A DNA stretch of 9,040 bases from JAUWQU01 sp964605095 (GCA_964605095.1 CAZSBS010000198.1:1-9040); one strand, 5' to 3'. Positions 1-6,578 are shown, counted from the first letter of the stretch. Notes: generated from the letters alone by a model not told the origin. Translations and numbers: made by a program.

Positions 1-1
1 C

Positions 2-3000
2 ACGACGGGCGCGTACGAGGGCAGCGCCGGGCCGTTGGCGAAGTACGTGCTGGACATCGTGCATACCGACAACGTCCCGCCGGAGGTGGTGTCCGTCAGC
101 GCCTTGCCGACCGGCGCCTTCCCGCCCGGTGGCGGAACGACCGACCAGGTAATCAACAGCTTCTCCGTCACGTTTACGGAGGACCTGGAGGCCGACACGG
201 TCAACGTGGAGAATCCGTTCGTCGGCTACTACAACGGTCACTACTACCTGCTCAGCAGCCAGGCGCAAAGCTGGACCAGCGCGGAGTCGTATGCCCAGAG
301 CCTTGGCGGGCACCTGTTGACGATCAACGACCAGGCGGAGCAGGACGTGGTTTCGACATGGTTCAGCCCGTTGAGCCCATGGATCGGCCTGACGGACCAG
401 GTACGGGAGGGCGTCTGGACATGGTCGAGCGGCGAACCGGTGACGTACCTGAACTGGCAGGCCGGTCAGCCGGACGACCAGCCGTGGCCGGGCGGGGAAT
501 GGGCGTACCTGTCGAGCCTGGGGACGTGGTACGACCAGACGAACGACAGCCACTGGGCGGTGGTGGAACTGGACGCGGCCACGACGCCGGACACGGACGG
601 CGACGGCGTGCCGGACTTCATGGATGCGCTGCCGAACGACCCGAACGACGCTTTCGACCTCCGGGAAGCAGGCGCCGACGCGACGTTCGACACCTCGGAC
701 GACGTGATCTACACGTTGGACGTCGCGCCGTACACGACCGGCCTGACGGTGAGCTTCTTCATCACCGACGGCCCGCTGGGCGGCGGCAGCTACCGCCTGA
801 TGGTCAACGACACGGTCCACGACAAGGCGGACAACGCCATCGACGGCAACAACGACGGCACCGGGGGAGACGCGTACACGCACTTCTTCACGGTCGACCT
901 TCCGGACGAGATGGTCTTCGAGGGCCGCAGCAACAACAGCATGGGCTCGGCCACGGCGCTGCCGCTCCACGAGGAACCGGGCGGCAGCGGCTACTGGCTC
1001 GCTCGGGGGATCGGCACGCAGGACCGCGCGACCTATGGGGGACAGTGGTCAGACCCCGACTGGTGGCGTTTCGAGGGTCAGGCCGGCGACGTCGTTTCCA
1101 TCGCCCTGGACCGCATGCCCGGCAGCGATGCGACGAACCTCGAACTCGAGTTGTACGACGCGGCGGGCACGCGCCTGGCCTACAACAGCGACGGCGGGGC
1201 CGACGGCGACGCGTTCATCAGCCACTACGCCCTGCCGGGTGACGGCACTTACTTCATTCGCGCGGGCAAGGAGTGGGGCGAGGCCGACATCGGCAACTAC
1301 CAGGTGCGCGTGGACGTCGCTCGCCAGGTGCAGATCGAGACGGATACGGAGTACTCCAACGACAGCACCGGTGGGGCCAGCAACTTTGTGCTCGCGGTGG
1401 AAGGCGACCATCGCTCGGGCGTGATGGCCGGCACCGTGATGCGGGGACAGTCAGGCAACGTCGATGAGGACTACTTCCGCATCGGGACGGTCTCCAACGG
1501 CGAGTCGCTGTTCGTGTCAGTGCGGCTGCCGAATTCGAGCGTTTTGGATCCGGTGGTGGAGATTCGCAATTCAGCCGGGCAGATCGTGCAGATCGTCAAC
1601 GATCCGACGGCGGGCGTGACGCGGCTGGACATCGCAACGACGGACACGTACTACCTGGTGGTGGTGGCTACGTCCGGCGACGGGTCGTACGGGCAGTACC
1701 TTCTGGACGCGGGCGTCTGGCCGATGAGCGTGGCTGGCTTCGCGAACCTGGTCCCGAGCAACGTGGCCGGCCCCGCAACGGCCTCCAGCGGGGAGCCGGT
1801 GCAGTTCACGTGGGACGTCGGGAACGATGGGACGGCCGTCACGCCAACGGGCGCGGATTGGTACGACCGTGTCATGTTGTCGCCGGACAACGTGTACGGG
1901 GACGGCAACGACATCTACCTGGGTTCCGTGCTGCACACGGGCACGCTGGATCCCGCCGATCCGCCGTACCAGGGACAGCTCACCGTCCAGTTGCCTCTGG
2001 GCATTACAGGTGCGTACTACATCTTCGTCGAGACAGACGAGGACAACGACATTGTGGAGTTCGTCCACGAGGGTGACAATGTCGTGGCCGGTGCCCAGCA
2101 GATCACGATCAGCCTGACGCCTTACGGCGATCTGGGGGCTACAAACGCCTCCGGCTTGGCGGTCGGAGTGGCCGGCGAGGCGTACGAAGTGGCCTGGCGA
2201 GTTGACAACCAAGGCACTGGAACGACGGGCGACGGCAACCCCGGCGGCGACGTGAGTGATTGGACCGATCGTGTTGTCCTTTCGGGCAACCAGTTCTTCG
2301 GGGATATCGACGACGTTTTCGTTGCGGACATCCCGCATTCGAACGCGCTAGGCGCCGCCGCGGGTTATGACGGTTCGTGGTCGGGCAACCTGCCGACGAG
2401 CTTCTCGGGCGAGTACTACGTGCTCGTGTACACCGACTACGCCGATGATGTGTACGAGCACGCAGACCCCCACTCCAACCTGGCGATCAGCGCATCCAAG
2501 GTGAACATCGCGCCGCAGGTATTCGCGGACCTCGTCGTCGATGTGACCGCGCCGAATCTCGCCCCGGCCAGCAGGAAGGTAACGATCGAGTGGACGGTAA
2601 CCAACGGTCCCAACGGCTGGGGCGCCACCACTGCCGGCTACTGGTACGACAATATCTACTACAGCGAGAACGACGTCTTCGGCGATGCCGACGACCAGTA
2701 CCTCGGCCAGCGTCGGTTCGACGGGACGTTGAACGTCGGCGAGCACTATGACGCCGGCAAGGAGGTGACGATCCCCGGGGGCGCCCCACCGACCTTCTAC
2801 GTCTTCGTAGTCGCTGACGGGACTAACCGCGCCTACGAGTTCCTCTACGAGGGCAACAACGAAGCGAGCAGAGCGCTGCTTCTGGACATCGCCCCACCGA
2901 CGGTCGACGCCACAGTCCCGGCTGCGGTCCATGCAGGCGGGGTCGTCGCACTGCTCGCAGATGAGATCGAGGTCCAGTTCAGTGAATCGCTGAGGGCCGA

Positions 3001-4006
3001 TGACGCCCTCGACGCAGGCAATTACGAACTCCGCGGCGCGGGGCCGAACGGCATCATCGACGGCGGCGGCGACGACGTAGTCTACACGCTCACGCCAGAG
3101 TATGTCGCCGGCTCGACCGTAGTCACGCTCCGGATCGACGGTGGGCTGGCGTACACGGGACTTCACGGCCTGAAGGTCCTTGACGGTATCCATGACACGG
3201 CTGGCAACCCACTGGACGGCGATCAGGACACGGCGCCCGGAGGTAACTACCAGAGGACCTTCCAGGCTGCGATACCAGGCGATACCAACATCGACGGAAT
3301 AGTGAATGCCTACGACTACATTGCCCTCAAGTACGGTTTCGGCTCCGGCACGACGTGGGGCCAAGGCGACTTCGACAGCAACGGCGTGGTCAATTACAAC
3401 GACCTGCTGATCCTCATAGCGCACATAGGCGAAACAACGGTCCTTCCCGCGGCCCCGGCCGGCGGGCAGGCGTCGCCCTCGTCGGTATCGCCGACGGTGA
3501 CTTCGCAGACTTCGCAAACTGATGGATTGGCCGAGGCCGATCCACAGGTTTCGGCTGCGACGGACGGAACATATGCTTACGCTGAGGAGGCAGAGTCGCT
3601 GGCTGTAGTCGATGTGGTAGGCGCATCTTCGGCCCGCGTCGCCGATGTGATAGCGGCAGCTGCATTCGCCGCCACGCTCGATAAGCCAGCCCTTGCCGGC
3701 CTGGCCGGCGAGAGCCTCGGCGGCCTTGCAACGGCCGCACCGCTCATACCGACCTTCGACCGGCGCGCCGCGATGGTCTCGGTAATCGGCGGTGCCAGGT
3801 CATACAACTTTGCCGCCCTGACAGCCGGTGGCGCCGTGCTGACGCCGATGGCTGTCTCGTTACCCACATTGGCCGACAACACATCGGCCGAAATGGGACT
3901 GGAGACGTTCAGCGATGATTTAGCCATCGCCGGCGTTGCGGTCTCGCTGGATCAGGACCTGCTGGACGTTCTCGGTGCCGCCAATCCGCTAAGGTGTCAC
4001 GGTTGA
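2..4006 (+). CDS. Large modular surface protein (Ig-like, C-type lectin, PPC, CARDB, dockerin), 5' partial
   Basis: The frame is open from base 2, so the N-terminus lies upstream; residues below count the TTG at 35 as 1. Order seen: Ig-like domain (about 12-290) interrupted by a C-type lectin domain (62-180, WIGL at 116-119, QPD at 145-147) and a thrombospondin type-3-like Ca loop (DTDGDGVPDFMDALPNDP, 186-203); two PPC-like beta domains (about 296-428 and 434-563); three CARDB-like repeats (569-952); a second, uninterrupted Ig-like domain (about 953-1076); a dockerin type I pair (GDTNIDGIVNAYD at 1082 and GDFDSNGVVNYND at 1111); and an Ala/Ser-rich tail of about 190 residues. These modules are known from exported Ca-binding, carbohydrate-binding or adhesive proteins, so a cell-surface or secreted role is likely. 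No catalytic domain is visible. The signal peptide would be outside the window. The ligand and the dockerin partner are unknown. Confidence 0.92.
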   Translation, partial: TTGAYEGSAGPLAKYVLDIVHTDNVPPEVVSVSALPTGAFPPGGGTTDQVINSFSVTFTEDLEADTVNVENPFVGYYNGHYYLLSSQAQSWTSAESYAQSLGGHLLTINDQAEQDVVSTWFSPLSPWIGLTDQVREGVWTWSSGEPVTYLNWQAGQPDDQPWPGGEWAYLSSLGTWYDQTNDSHWAVVELDAATTPDTDGDGVPDFMDALPNDPNDAFDLREAGADATFDTSDDVIYTLDVAPYTTGLTVSFFITDGPLGGGSYRLMVNDTVHDKADNAIDGNNDGTGGDAYTHFFTVDLPDEMVFEGRSNNSMGSATALPLHEEPGGSGYWLARGIGTQDRATYGGQWSDPDWWRFEGQAGDVVSIALDRMPGSDATNLELELYDAAGTRLAYNSDGGADGDAFISHYALPGDGTYFIRAGKEWGEADIGNYQVRVDVARQVQIETDTEYSNDSTGGASNFVLAVEGDHRSGVMAGTVMRGQSGNVDEDYFRIGTVSNGESLFVSVRLPNSSVLDPVVEIRNSAGQIVQIVNDPTAGVTRLDIATTDTYYLVVVATSGDGSYGQYLLDAGVWPMSVAGFANLVPSNVAGPATASSGEPVQFTWDVGNDGTAVTPTGADWYDRVMLSPDNVYGDGNDIYLGSVLHTGTLDPADPPYQGQLTVQLPLGITGAYYIFVETDEDNDIVEFVHEGDNVVAGAQQITISLTPYGDLGATNASGLAVGVAGEAYEVAWRVDNQGTGTTGDGNPGGDVSDWTDRVVLSGNQFFGDIDDVFVADIPHSNALGAAAGYDGSWSGNLPTSFSGEYYVLVYTDYADDVYEHADPHSNLAISASKVNIAPQVFADLVVDVTAPNLAPASRKVTIEWTVTNGPNGWGATTAGYWYDNIYYSENDVFGDADDQYLGQRRFDGTLNVGEHYDAGKEVTIPGGAPPTFYVFVVADGTNRAYEFLYEGNNEASRALLLDIAPPTVDATVPAAVHAGGVVALLADEIEVQFSESLRADDALDAGNYELRGAGPNGIIDGGGDDVVYTLTPEYVAGSTVVTLRIDGGLAYTGLHGLKVLDGIHDTAGNPLDGDQDTAPGGNYQRTFQAAIPGDTNIDGIVNAYDYIALKYGFGSGTTWGQGDFDSNGVVNYNDLLILIAHIGETTVLPAAPAGGQASPSSVSPTVTSQTSQTDGLAEADPQVSAATDGTYAYAEEAESLAVVDVVGASSARVADVIAAAAFAATLDKPALAGLAGESLGGLATAAPLIPTFDRRAAMVSVIGGARSYNFAALTAGGAVLTPMAVSLPTLADNTSAEMGLETFSDDLAIAGVAVSLDQDLLDVLGAANPLRCHG
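218..652 (+). other. C-type lectin domain plus TSP3-like Ca loop inserted in an Ig-like domain
   Basis: Within the large protein, residues about 62-180 carry C-type lectin hallmarks: YYNGHYYLL entry strand, an AESYAQSLGGHLLTIND helix, WIGL, LNW, the QPD tripeptide and a closing WAVVEL strand. An Asp-rich loop at 186-203 follows. The sequence before (VTFTEDLEADTVNVEN) and after (DLREAGADATFDTSDDVIYTL) aligns as the two halves of one Ig-like domain of the same type as residues 953-1076. In animal lectins QPD favours galactose and EPN mannose; carrying that specificity over here is inference. The domain has no cysteines, so the usual lectin disulfides are absent. Confidence 0.8.
1739..2890 (+). 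repeat. Three tandem CARDB-like repeats (protein level)
   Basis: Residues 569-952 of the large protein are three units of about 125-130 aa. Each begins with a DL or NLV strand and has a W-x-V core strand. Each then carries a shared loop: DWYDRVMLSPDNVYGDGND, SDWTDRVVLSGNQFFGDIDD and GYWYDNIYYSENDVFGDADD. Each ends with a YY/FYVFV strand and an acidic E-x-N turn. This is the pattern of CARDB (cell adhesion related domain found in bacteria), an Ig-like beta-sandwich. The shared D-rich loop probably binds calcium (inference). The copies have diverged at DNA level, so this is an old duplication. Confidence 0.78.
3275..3430 (+). other. Dockerin type I domain
   Basis: Residues 1081-1132 of the large protein hold two EF-hand-like Ca loops: GDTNIDGIVNAYDYIALKYG, then GDFDSNGVVNYNDLLILIAH about 29 residues later. 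The Asp/Asn spacing (D1083, N1085, D1087, N1091, D1094; D1112, D1114, N1116, N1120, D1123) is that of dockerin loops. In clostridia dockerins dock enzymes to cohesins. In planctomycetes they occur in many large surface proteins without a known scaffold, so a cohesin partner here is not implied. The Ala/Ser-rich tail follows directly. Confidence 0.85.
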
Positions 4007-4118
4007 GTATTAACCGCGGAGGTGGTCGCGGTAGGTACCACGTATGGTCCCAAAACTCGACCGGATCTGTCGGCCACGCTTGTGGGGCAGATTCTGGGCG
4101 CAATGGACGGTCAGCAAT

Positions 4119-4158
4119 GATGGATAGGCGCTTGTCTCGGCGCCAAAGCCTGTCCATC
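4119..4158 (+). terminator. Strong hairpin 3' of the surface-protein gene, possible terminator
   Basis: Arms gatggataggc (4119-4129) and gcctgtccatc (4148-4158) form an 11-bp stem with one G-U wobble around an 18-nt loop. The hairpin starts 112 nt after the stop of the large gene. It lacks a T-run on either side, so if it ends transcription it is not a classical intrinsic terminator. It might instead protect the mRNA 3' end. Confidence 0.35.
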
Positions 4159-4514
4159 CCGAAAATCACATTCAACAGCGCGAGCGGTGAGTTCTCGGGG
4201 CTTCCAGTGCGGTGATGGCGACTTCAGTGGCTGATCCGAGTCAGCACATGGCCTCCGGAATGGTCAGAAGTCGACGGAGTCCTTGCTTGGGTACAGAGCA
4301 CTCCTGCCACTTGCCGATGGGCTGGCTGTCATCCGCCGCATGCCCGCGGTAACTGGGCTGCTGTGGTGGGACAACCAAGACCAGCCGGTAACGGCAAATC
4401 CCCATGGGCGGTTCTCTGATAGCTAAGAGAAGGACAAGTGACTTGAACATCCCGTCTGCGGCCTGATGGACCAGGCCACGGCAAAGCAGCTCAGCCACTG
4501 GGATCCCTCGTCTC

Positions 4515-4604
4515 GAAAAACAAAGGCCCGCCGGGGTGCTGGCGGCCGTTGAGGTCGGACATGCCGGCCTCAGCCCGTCCTGGTGGACCACCCCGGCGAG
4601 GCCT
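4515..4604 (-). terminator. Branched hairpin plus T-tract, terminator of the minus-strand genes
   Basis: The arms are aggcc-cgccggggtg (4524-4538) and caccccggcg-a-ggcct (4589-4604): 15 pairs with one bulged base. The 50-nt loop holds a smaller hairpin, gaggtcgg (4551-4558) with ccggcctc (4564-4571). Read on the minus strand, the stem is followed at once by TTTGTTTTTC (4524-4515). The outer stem begins 19 nt after the stop of the 38-aa gene. Position, stem strength and T-tract fit intrinsic termination of the leftward genes. The large inner loop is unusual. Confidence 0.6.
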
Positions 4605-4622
4605 GTTTGCTGCTGGCGATCA

Positions 4623-4739
4623 TCACTTGCCCTTCACGATGGCGTAGGCGATCCAGGCAAAGACCGCCAGGACGATGACGCCCGTTGGCGAGCCGCTCAC
4701 GAACACCGCGACGAACCCGAACAGCAGCGAAAGAATCAA
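4623..4739 (-). CDS. Small membrane protein of 38 aa, TTG start
   Basis: The frame translates to MILSLLFGFVAVFVSGSPTG followed by VIVLAVFAWIAYAIVKGK. It has two hydrophobic stretches (2-14 and 21-34) around an SGSPTG turn and a Lys-rich end, so it looks like a membrane hairpin or one long segment. The start is TTG at 4739 with GGAGG four bases upstream; an in-frame TGA further up (4766-4764) leaves no ATG in this frame. A strong Shine-Dalgarno and ATG lie 28 nt upstream in another frame (a four-codon leader), so reinitiation may supply translation. It is the last gene before the terminator. The family is not recognised; it could be a toxin-like or regulatory membrane peptide, but nothing shows this. 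Confidence 0.55.
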   Translation of the reverse strand: MILSLLFGFVAVFVSGSPTGVIVLAVFAWIAYAIVKGK

Positions 4740-4752
4740 GACACCTCCGATA

Positions 4753-4767
4753 TCACGAGCGATTCAT
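4753..4767 (-). promoter_or_regulatory. Four-codon leader ORF (MNRS) with strong Shine-Dalgarno
   Basis: On the minus strand GGGAGGTGG is followed by an ATG at 4767 that opens a frame of only four codons, MNRS, ending in TGA at 4753. The TTG of the 38-aa gene lies 13 nt further on, with its own GGAGG between. This is the layout of a translational-coupling leader. The alternative is that a one-base change split a gene that once began at this ATG. Confidence 0.4.
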
Positions 4768-4929
4768 GTAACCACCTCCCTTCGTGTCGGCCCGCGGACG
4801 CTCCCGCAGATCACGCCGAGCGGGCCTCATAAGTGGTTGGTCTCAGATGGCGGGTCACCACGGCTGCGGTCCAAGTCGTCGAGGCCAACCTGCAGATGAC
4901 ACCTGGCCAGTGCCACGGCATGCAGCTGA

Positions 4930-5520
4930 TCAAGCAACGGCCTGGGCATCCCATCGCCTACGCAGCGACCGCAGCCGCTGGCAGACCGCGGGGCAAGAGA
5001 CACCCAGCTCCTCGGCGATCTCAGTCTGCGGGCAGCCCTCGAGTTTCATCTCGACGATCCGCTGGTCCCGCTGATCGCAACCGGCGATGAACTCGTCCCA
5101 GTCGACCTTGGGCCCGACGAGATCCAACGCGGTCCACCTGGCCCGGCGGTCGCCAAACACCTGGTAGAACGAGTTGGGGTTTTCGCCCACGGCGGAAATG
5201 CCCACGTGGGCGCCAACACGCTGCCGCGCGAGCTTCGTTTCCGACATGGCGTCGTTGGAGCTGTAGCCCCCCAGATGCCTGCCGCTGATCGCCTGGCGTA
5301 TGGAATACCAGGTGAGCGTCGTGATCGCGACGTCCTTGCCCTTGCGCCGGGCGGAGACGTACGTGAACCAGGCCACAGCCACGGCCTCGGCCGTGAACTC
5401 GCCCTCGCGGTCGGGCCCATACTCGTAGAAGCGGTAACGAAACCTGCTCGAAAGCTCCGGCATCATCTCCTTGAACTCACTGCGGATCTGCTCGTCGGTG
5501 GGTTGTGCGATCGCAATCAT
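4930..5520 (-). CDS. Sigma-70-region-4-like HTH protein (putative regulator), 196 aa
   Basis: Residues about 152-190 (DQRIVEMKLEGCPQTEIAEE, then LGVSCPAVCQRLRSLRRRW) form a helix-turn-helix like sigma-70 region 4: a conserved helix, a TEIAEELGVS turn and a basic recognition helix ending in RRRW. Residues about 40-90 are helical and include an AVAVAWFTYV stretch, then SGRHLGGYSSND. That spacing resembles, from memory, planctomycete orphan sigma-like proteins with a GR-x-GG motif. A canonical region 2 with -10 recognition residues is not evident, so it may be a regulator rather than a true sigma factor. The start is ATG 5520 with GGAG eight bases upstream. A leader rich in inverted repeats precedes it, and 162 nt separate it from the downstream leader ORF. 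It is the only clear DNA-binding protein in the small-gene run and probably controls it (inference). Confidence 0.82.
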   Translation of the reverse strand: MIAIAQPTDEQIRSEFKEMMPELSSRFRYRFYEYGPDREGEFTAEAVAVAWFTYVSARRKGKDVAITTLTWYSIRQAISGRHLGGYSSNDAMSETKLARQRVGAHVGISAVGENPNSFYQVFGDRRARWTALDLVGPKVDWDEFIAGCDQRDQRIVEMKLEGCPQTEIAEELGVSCPAVCQRLRSLRRRWDAQAVA

Positions 5521-5528
5521 GAGTCGAT

Positions 5529-5636
5529 CTCCATTGGGGGATGGGGTGGAGACCGCTGTGCTGCGTCCCTGGCGCAGACATCCCCCGCTTGCGGAGGCAG
5601 CGGTCTCGAAGAAACCGGCCTCCGCGCACGCGGAGG
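5529..5636 (-). promoter_or_regulatory. Structured 5' leader of the sigma-like gene (crossing inverted repeats)
   Basis: Just upstream of the sigma-like gene lie several perfect inverted repeats: gagaccgctg (5549-5558) with cagcggtctc (5598-5607); gggggatg (5536-5543) with catccccc (5579-5586), which crosses the first pair; a small ctgcg/cgcag hairpin (5561-5577); and cctccgcg/cgcggagg with a 2-nt loop (5619-5636). The gcggagg at 5591-5597 can also pair with 5619-5625. On the minus-strand RNA one arm ends three bases before the Shine-Dalgarno GGAG (5532-5529). This suggests a pseudoknot or alternative folds that affect translation. No known riboswitch class is recognised. Confidence 0.45.
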
Positions 5637-5728
5637 GACTGGAAGGGCTCAGTGCTGCTGGGGCTCAGCTACTTCTTGGCGCCGACCCACCCGTGTGGAC
5701 AACCCCGGCGGGCTGATAGATGGGCCGG

Positions 5729-5935
5729 CTACTTGAAGCAGATGCTCAGGCTGGCGGGGGAGTTCAATGCGTCGATCGAGGCATTCAGTTGTCTAACCAT
5801 CTCTTCTCGTGTCGGCATCATGTCCTGCCGATCAGCGAAGTCCAGGGCGAGCTGTCGCAGTGAACGCTCCAGTTGTCGGCGCTGGCCGTTATGCAAGAGG
5901 TCCTGGATCTTGGCCACGGCCGTGCTCTTTGACAA
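5729..5935 (-). CDS. Small helical protein of 68 aa; start uncertain, possible frameshift
   Basis: The frame reads (TTG)SKSTAVAKIQDLLHNGQ, followed by a charged amphipathic helical region (RRQLERSLRQLALDFADRQ) and a second helix (TREEMVRQLNASIDALNS). It looks like a small all-helical or coiled-coil protein of unknown function. In frame, the only start after the upstream TGA is TTG 5935, with a weak GAGGG four bases upstream. The ATG at 5958 has a much better leader (GAAAGGGGAAGCT), nearly the same as that of the 133-aa gene, but lies one base out of frame. Either the gene uses TTG, or one base has been lost between 5958 and 5935. It is 66 nt after the 133-aa gene (43 nt if the ATG is used), probably in the same transcript. 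Family not recognised. Confidence 0.55.
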   Translation of the reverse strand: MSKSTAVAKIQDLLHNGQRRQLERSLRQLALDFADRQDMMPTREEMVRQLNASIDALNSPASLSICFK

Positions 5936-6001
5936 GAAGCCCTCGCTGCCTGGTTCATAGCTTCCCCTTTCGGTGTTGAGGGTTGTTGGTTCGATTCAGC
6001 C

Positions 6002-6403
6002 TTACGCGACCCGTTTGAAGAACAACAAGTCGTCGTCGCGCCTGCGGCCCTTGAAAGTCATCCCCTTGCGGCGAAAGGTTACGCCCCGGCCTCTGGCCGT
6101 GACATCCTCAGCGACGAGATCTCCGATGAATGTACGGATGATGGACTTGCCGCCAGATGCCCCCAGGTAGAACGCGCCGCCCATGCCCACGCGGCAGTTG
6201 TTGTCCAAGCCGTCGATCTCCGCCCGGGATAGTGCGGTATTGTGGGCATCGGCCTCCTGGGGCGTTACCTCGACCCTCCCGAGGGTCGGCTCATAGACGC
6301 CGTGGCCCTCGAAGTGCATCAGGTAGCCCAGGCACTGCTCGTTGCCGCCGCCCTCTGGTTGGAACGTGATCAAGCTTCCCTTGTGCAGCAGTTGCATTTT
6401 CAT
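6002..6403 (-). CDS. Conserved-looking hypothetical protein, 133 aa, Gly-rich beta type
   Basis: The protein starts MKMQLLHKGSLITFQPEGGG and continues with NEQCLGYLMHFEGHG, LGRVEVTPQEADAHN, GLDNNCRVGMGGAFYLGASG and a basic end (VTFRRKGMTFKGRRRDDD). It has no signal peptide or membrane segment. The pattern resembles, from memory, an uncharacterised planctomycete accessory family; I know of no assigned function. Two cysteines (24 and 70) and several His residues could bind metal, but no defined motif is present. The start is ATG 6403 with AAGGAG five bases upstream. The ATG overlaps the TGA of the 40-aa gene (ATGA), which indicates translational coupling. It lies upstream of the 68-aa gene on the same strand. 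Confidence 0.75.
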   Translation of the reverse strand: MKMQLLHKGSLITFQPEGGGNEQCLGYLMHFEGHGVYEPTLGRVEVTPQEADAHNTALSRAEIDGLDNNCRVGMGGAFYLGASGGKSIIRTFIGDLVAEDVTARGRGVTFRRKGMTFKGRRRDDDLLFFKRVA

Positions 6404-6522
6404 GGCTTCTCCTTTCGGCCGGTCAACACAACCGGGCCAAGTGCGGGTGGAAGGGCAGCCAGAATCGTGGCCAACTCGCGACGGGTGATGCGCAGAGTGA
6501 TTGCGTCGTTCTTCTTTGGCAT
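6400..6522 (-). CDS. Small basic protein, 40 aa, coupled to the 133-aa gene
   Basis: The frame gives MPKKNDAITLRITRRELATI followed by LAALPPALGPVVLTGRKEKP. The start is ATG 6522 with AAGGAG seven bases upstream, a near-ideal site. The stop TGA (6402-6400) overlaps the ATG of the next gene as ATGA, and this gene's last codons (CGA AAG GAG AAG CCA) contain the Shine-Dalgarno of the next gene. The fit of Shine-Dalgarno, length and coupling makes it likely real despite its size. A beta strand (AITLRI) followed by a helix (RRELATILAAL) could fit a small nucleic-acid-binding or antitoxin-like fold, but this is speculation. Family not recognised. Confidence 0.65.
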   Translation of the reverse strand: MPKKNDAITLRITRRELATILAALPPALGPVVLTGRKEKP

Positions 6523-6578
6523 GGGGCTACTCCTTGAAAATGCTGGATGGGCGGGGATGTGCTGGGGGAGGGGTGGTG

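Larger units (their letters stand above)
4007..4622. other. Convergent intergenic region without a convincing gene
   Basis: This stretch of about 600 bp separates the 3' ends of the plus-strand surface-protein gene and the minus-strand small-gene run. Frames open here (for example minus 4591-4241 and plus 3994-4215) have no clear ribosome binding site, odd composition and no recognisable motif. What can be supported is a hairpin at 4119-4158 and a branched hairpin with a T-tract at 4515-4604. The stretch might hold decayed coding DNA, but I see nothing that shows it. Confidence 0.5.

Noticed and set aside
1571..2338. Minus-strand open frame of 255 codons
   Set aside because: Antisense to the PPC/CARDB part of the large gene, rich in Val, Arg and His, with no motif.
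2348..3517. Minus-strand open frame of 389 codons within the large gene
   Set aside because: It is fully antisense to a frame with clear CARDB, Ig-like and dockerin domains, and its Val/Arg-rich composition is typical of a shadow frame in GC-rich DNA.
4241..4591. Minus-strand frame of 116 codons in the convergent gap
   Set aside because: No ribosome binding site, starts inside the terminator hairpin, and no recognisable motif; it might be decayed coding DNA but this cannot be shown.
4583..5710. Near-identical 16-mers gtggaccaccccggcg (4583) and gtggacaaccccggcg (5695), each just 3' of a minus-strand gene
   Set aside because: One mismatch in 16 GC-rich bases is within chance for a 9-kb window, the likeness does not extend, and integron attC core sites (GTTRRRY) are absent.
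5206..5736. Plus-strand open frame of 176 codons
   Set aside because: Mostly antisense to the sigma-like gene; low-complexity Arg/Gly/Pro composition and no clear ribosome site.
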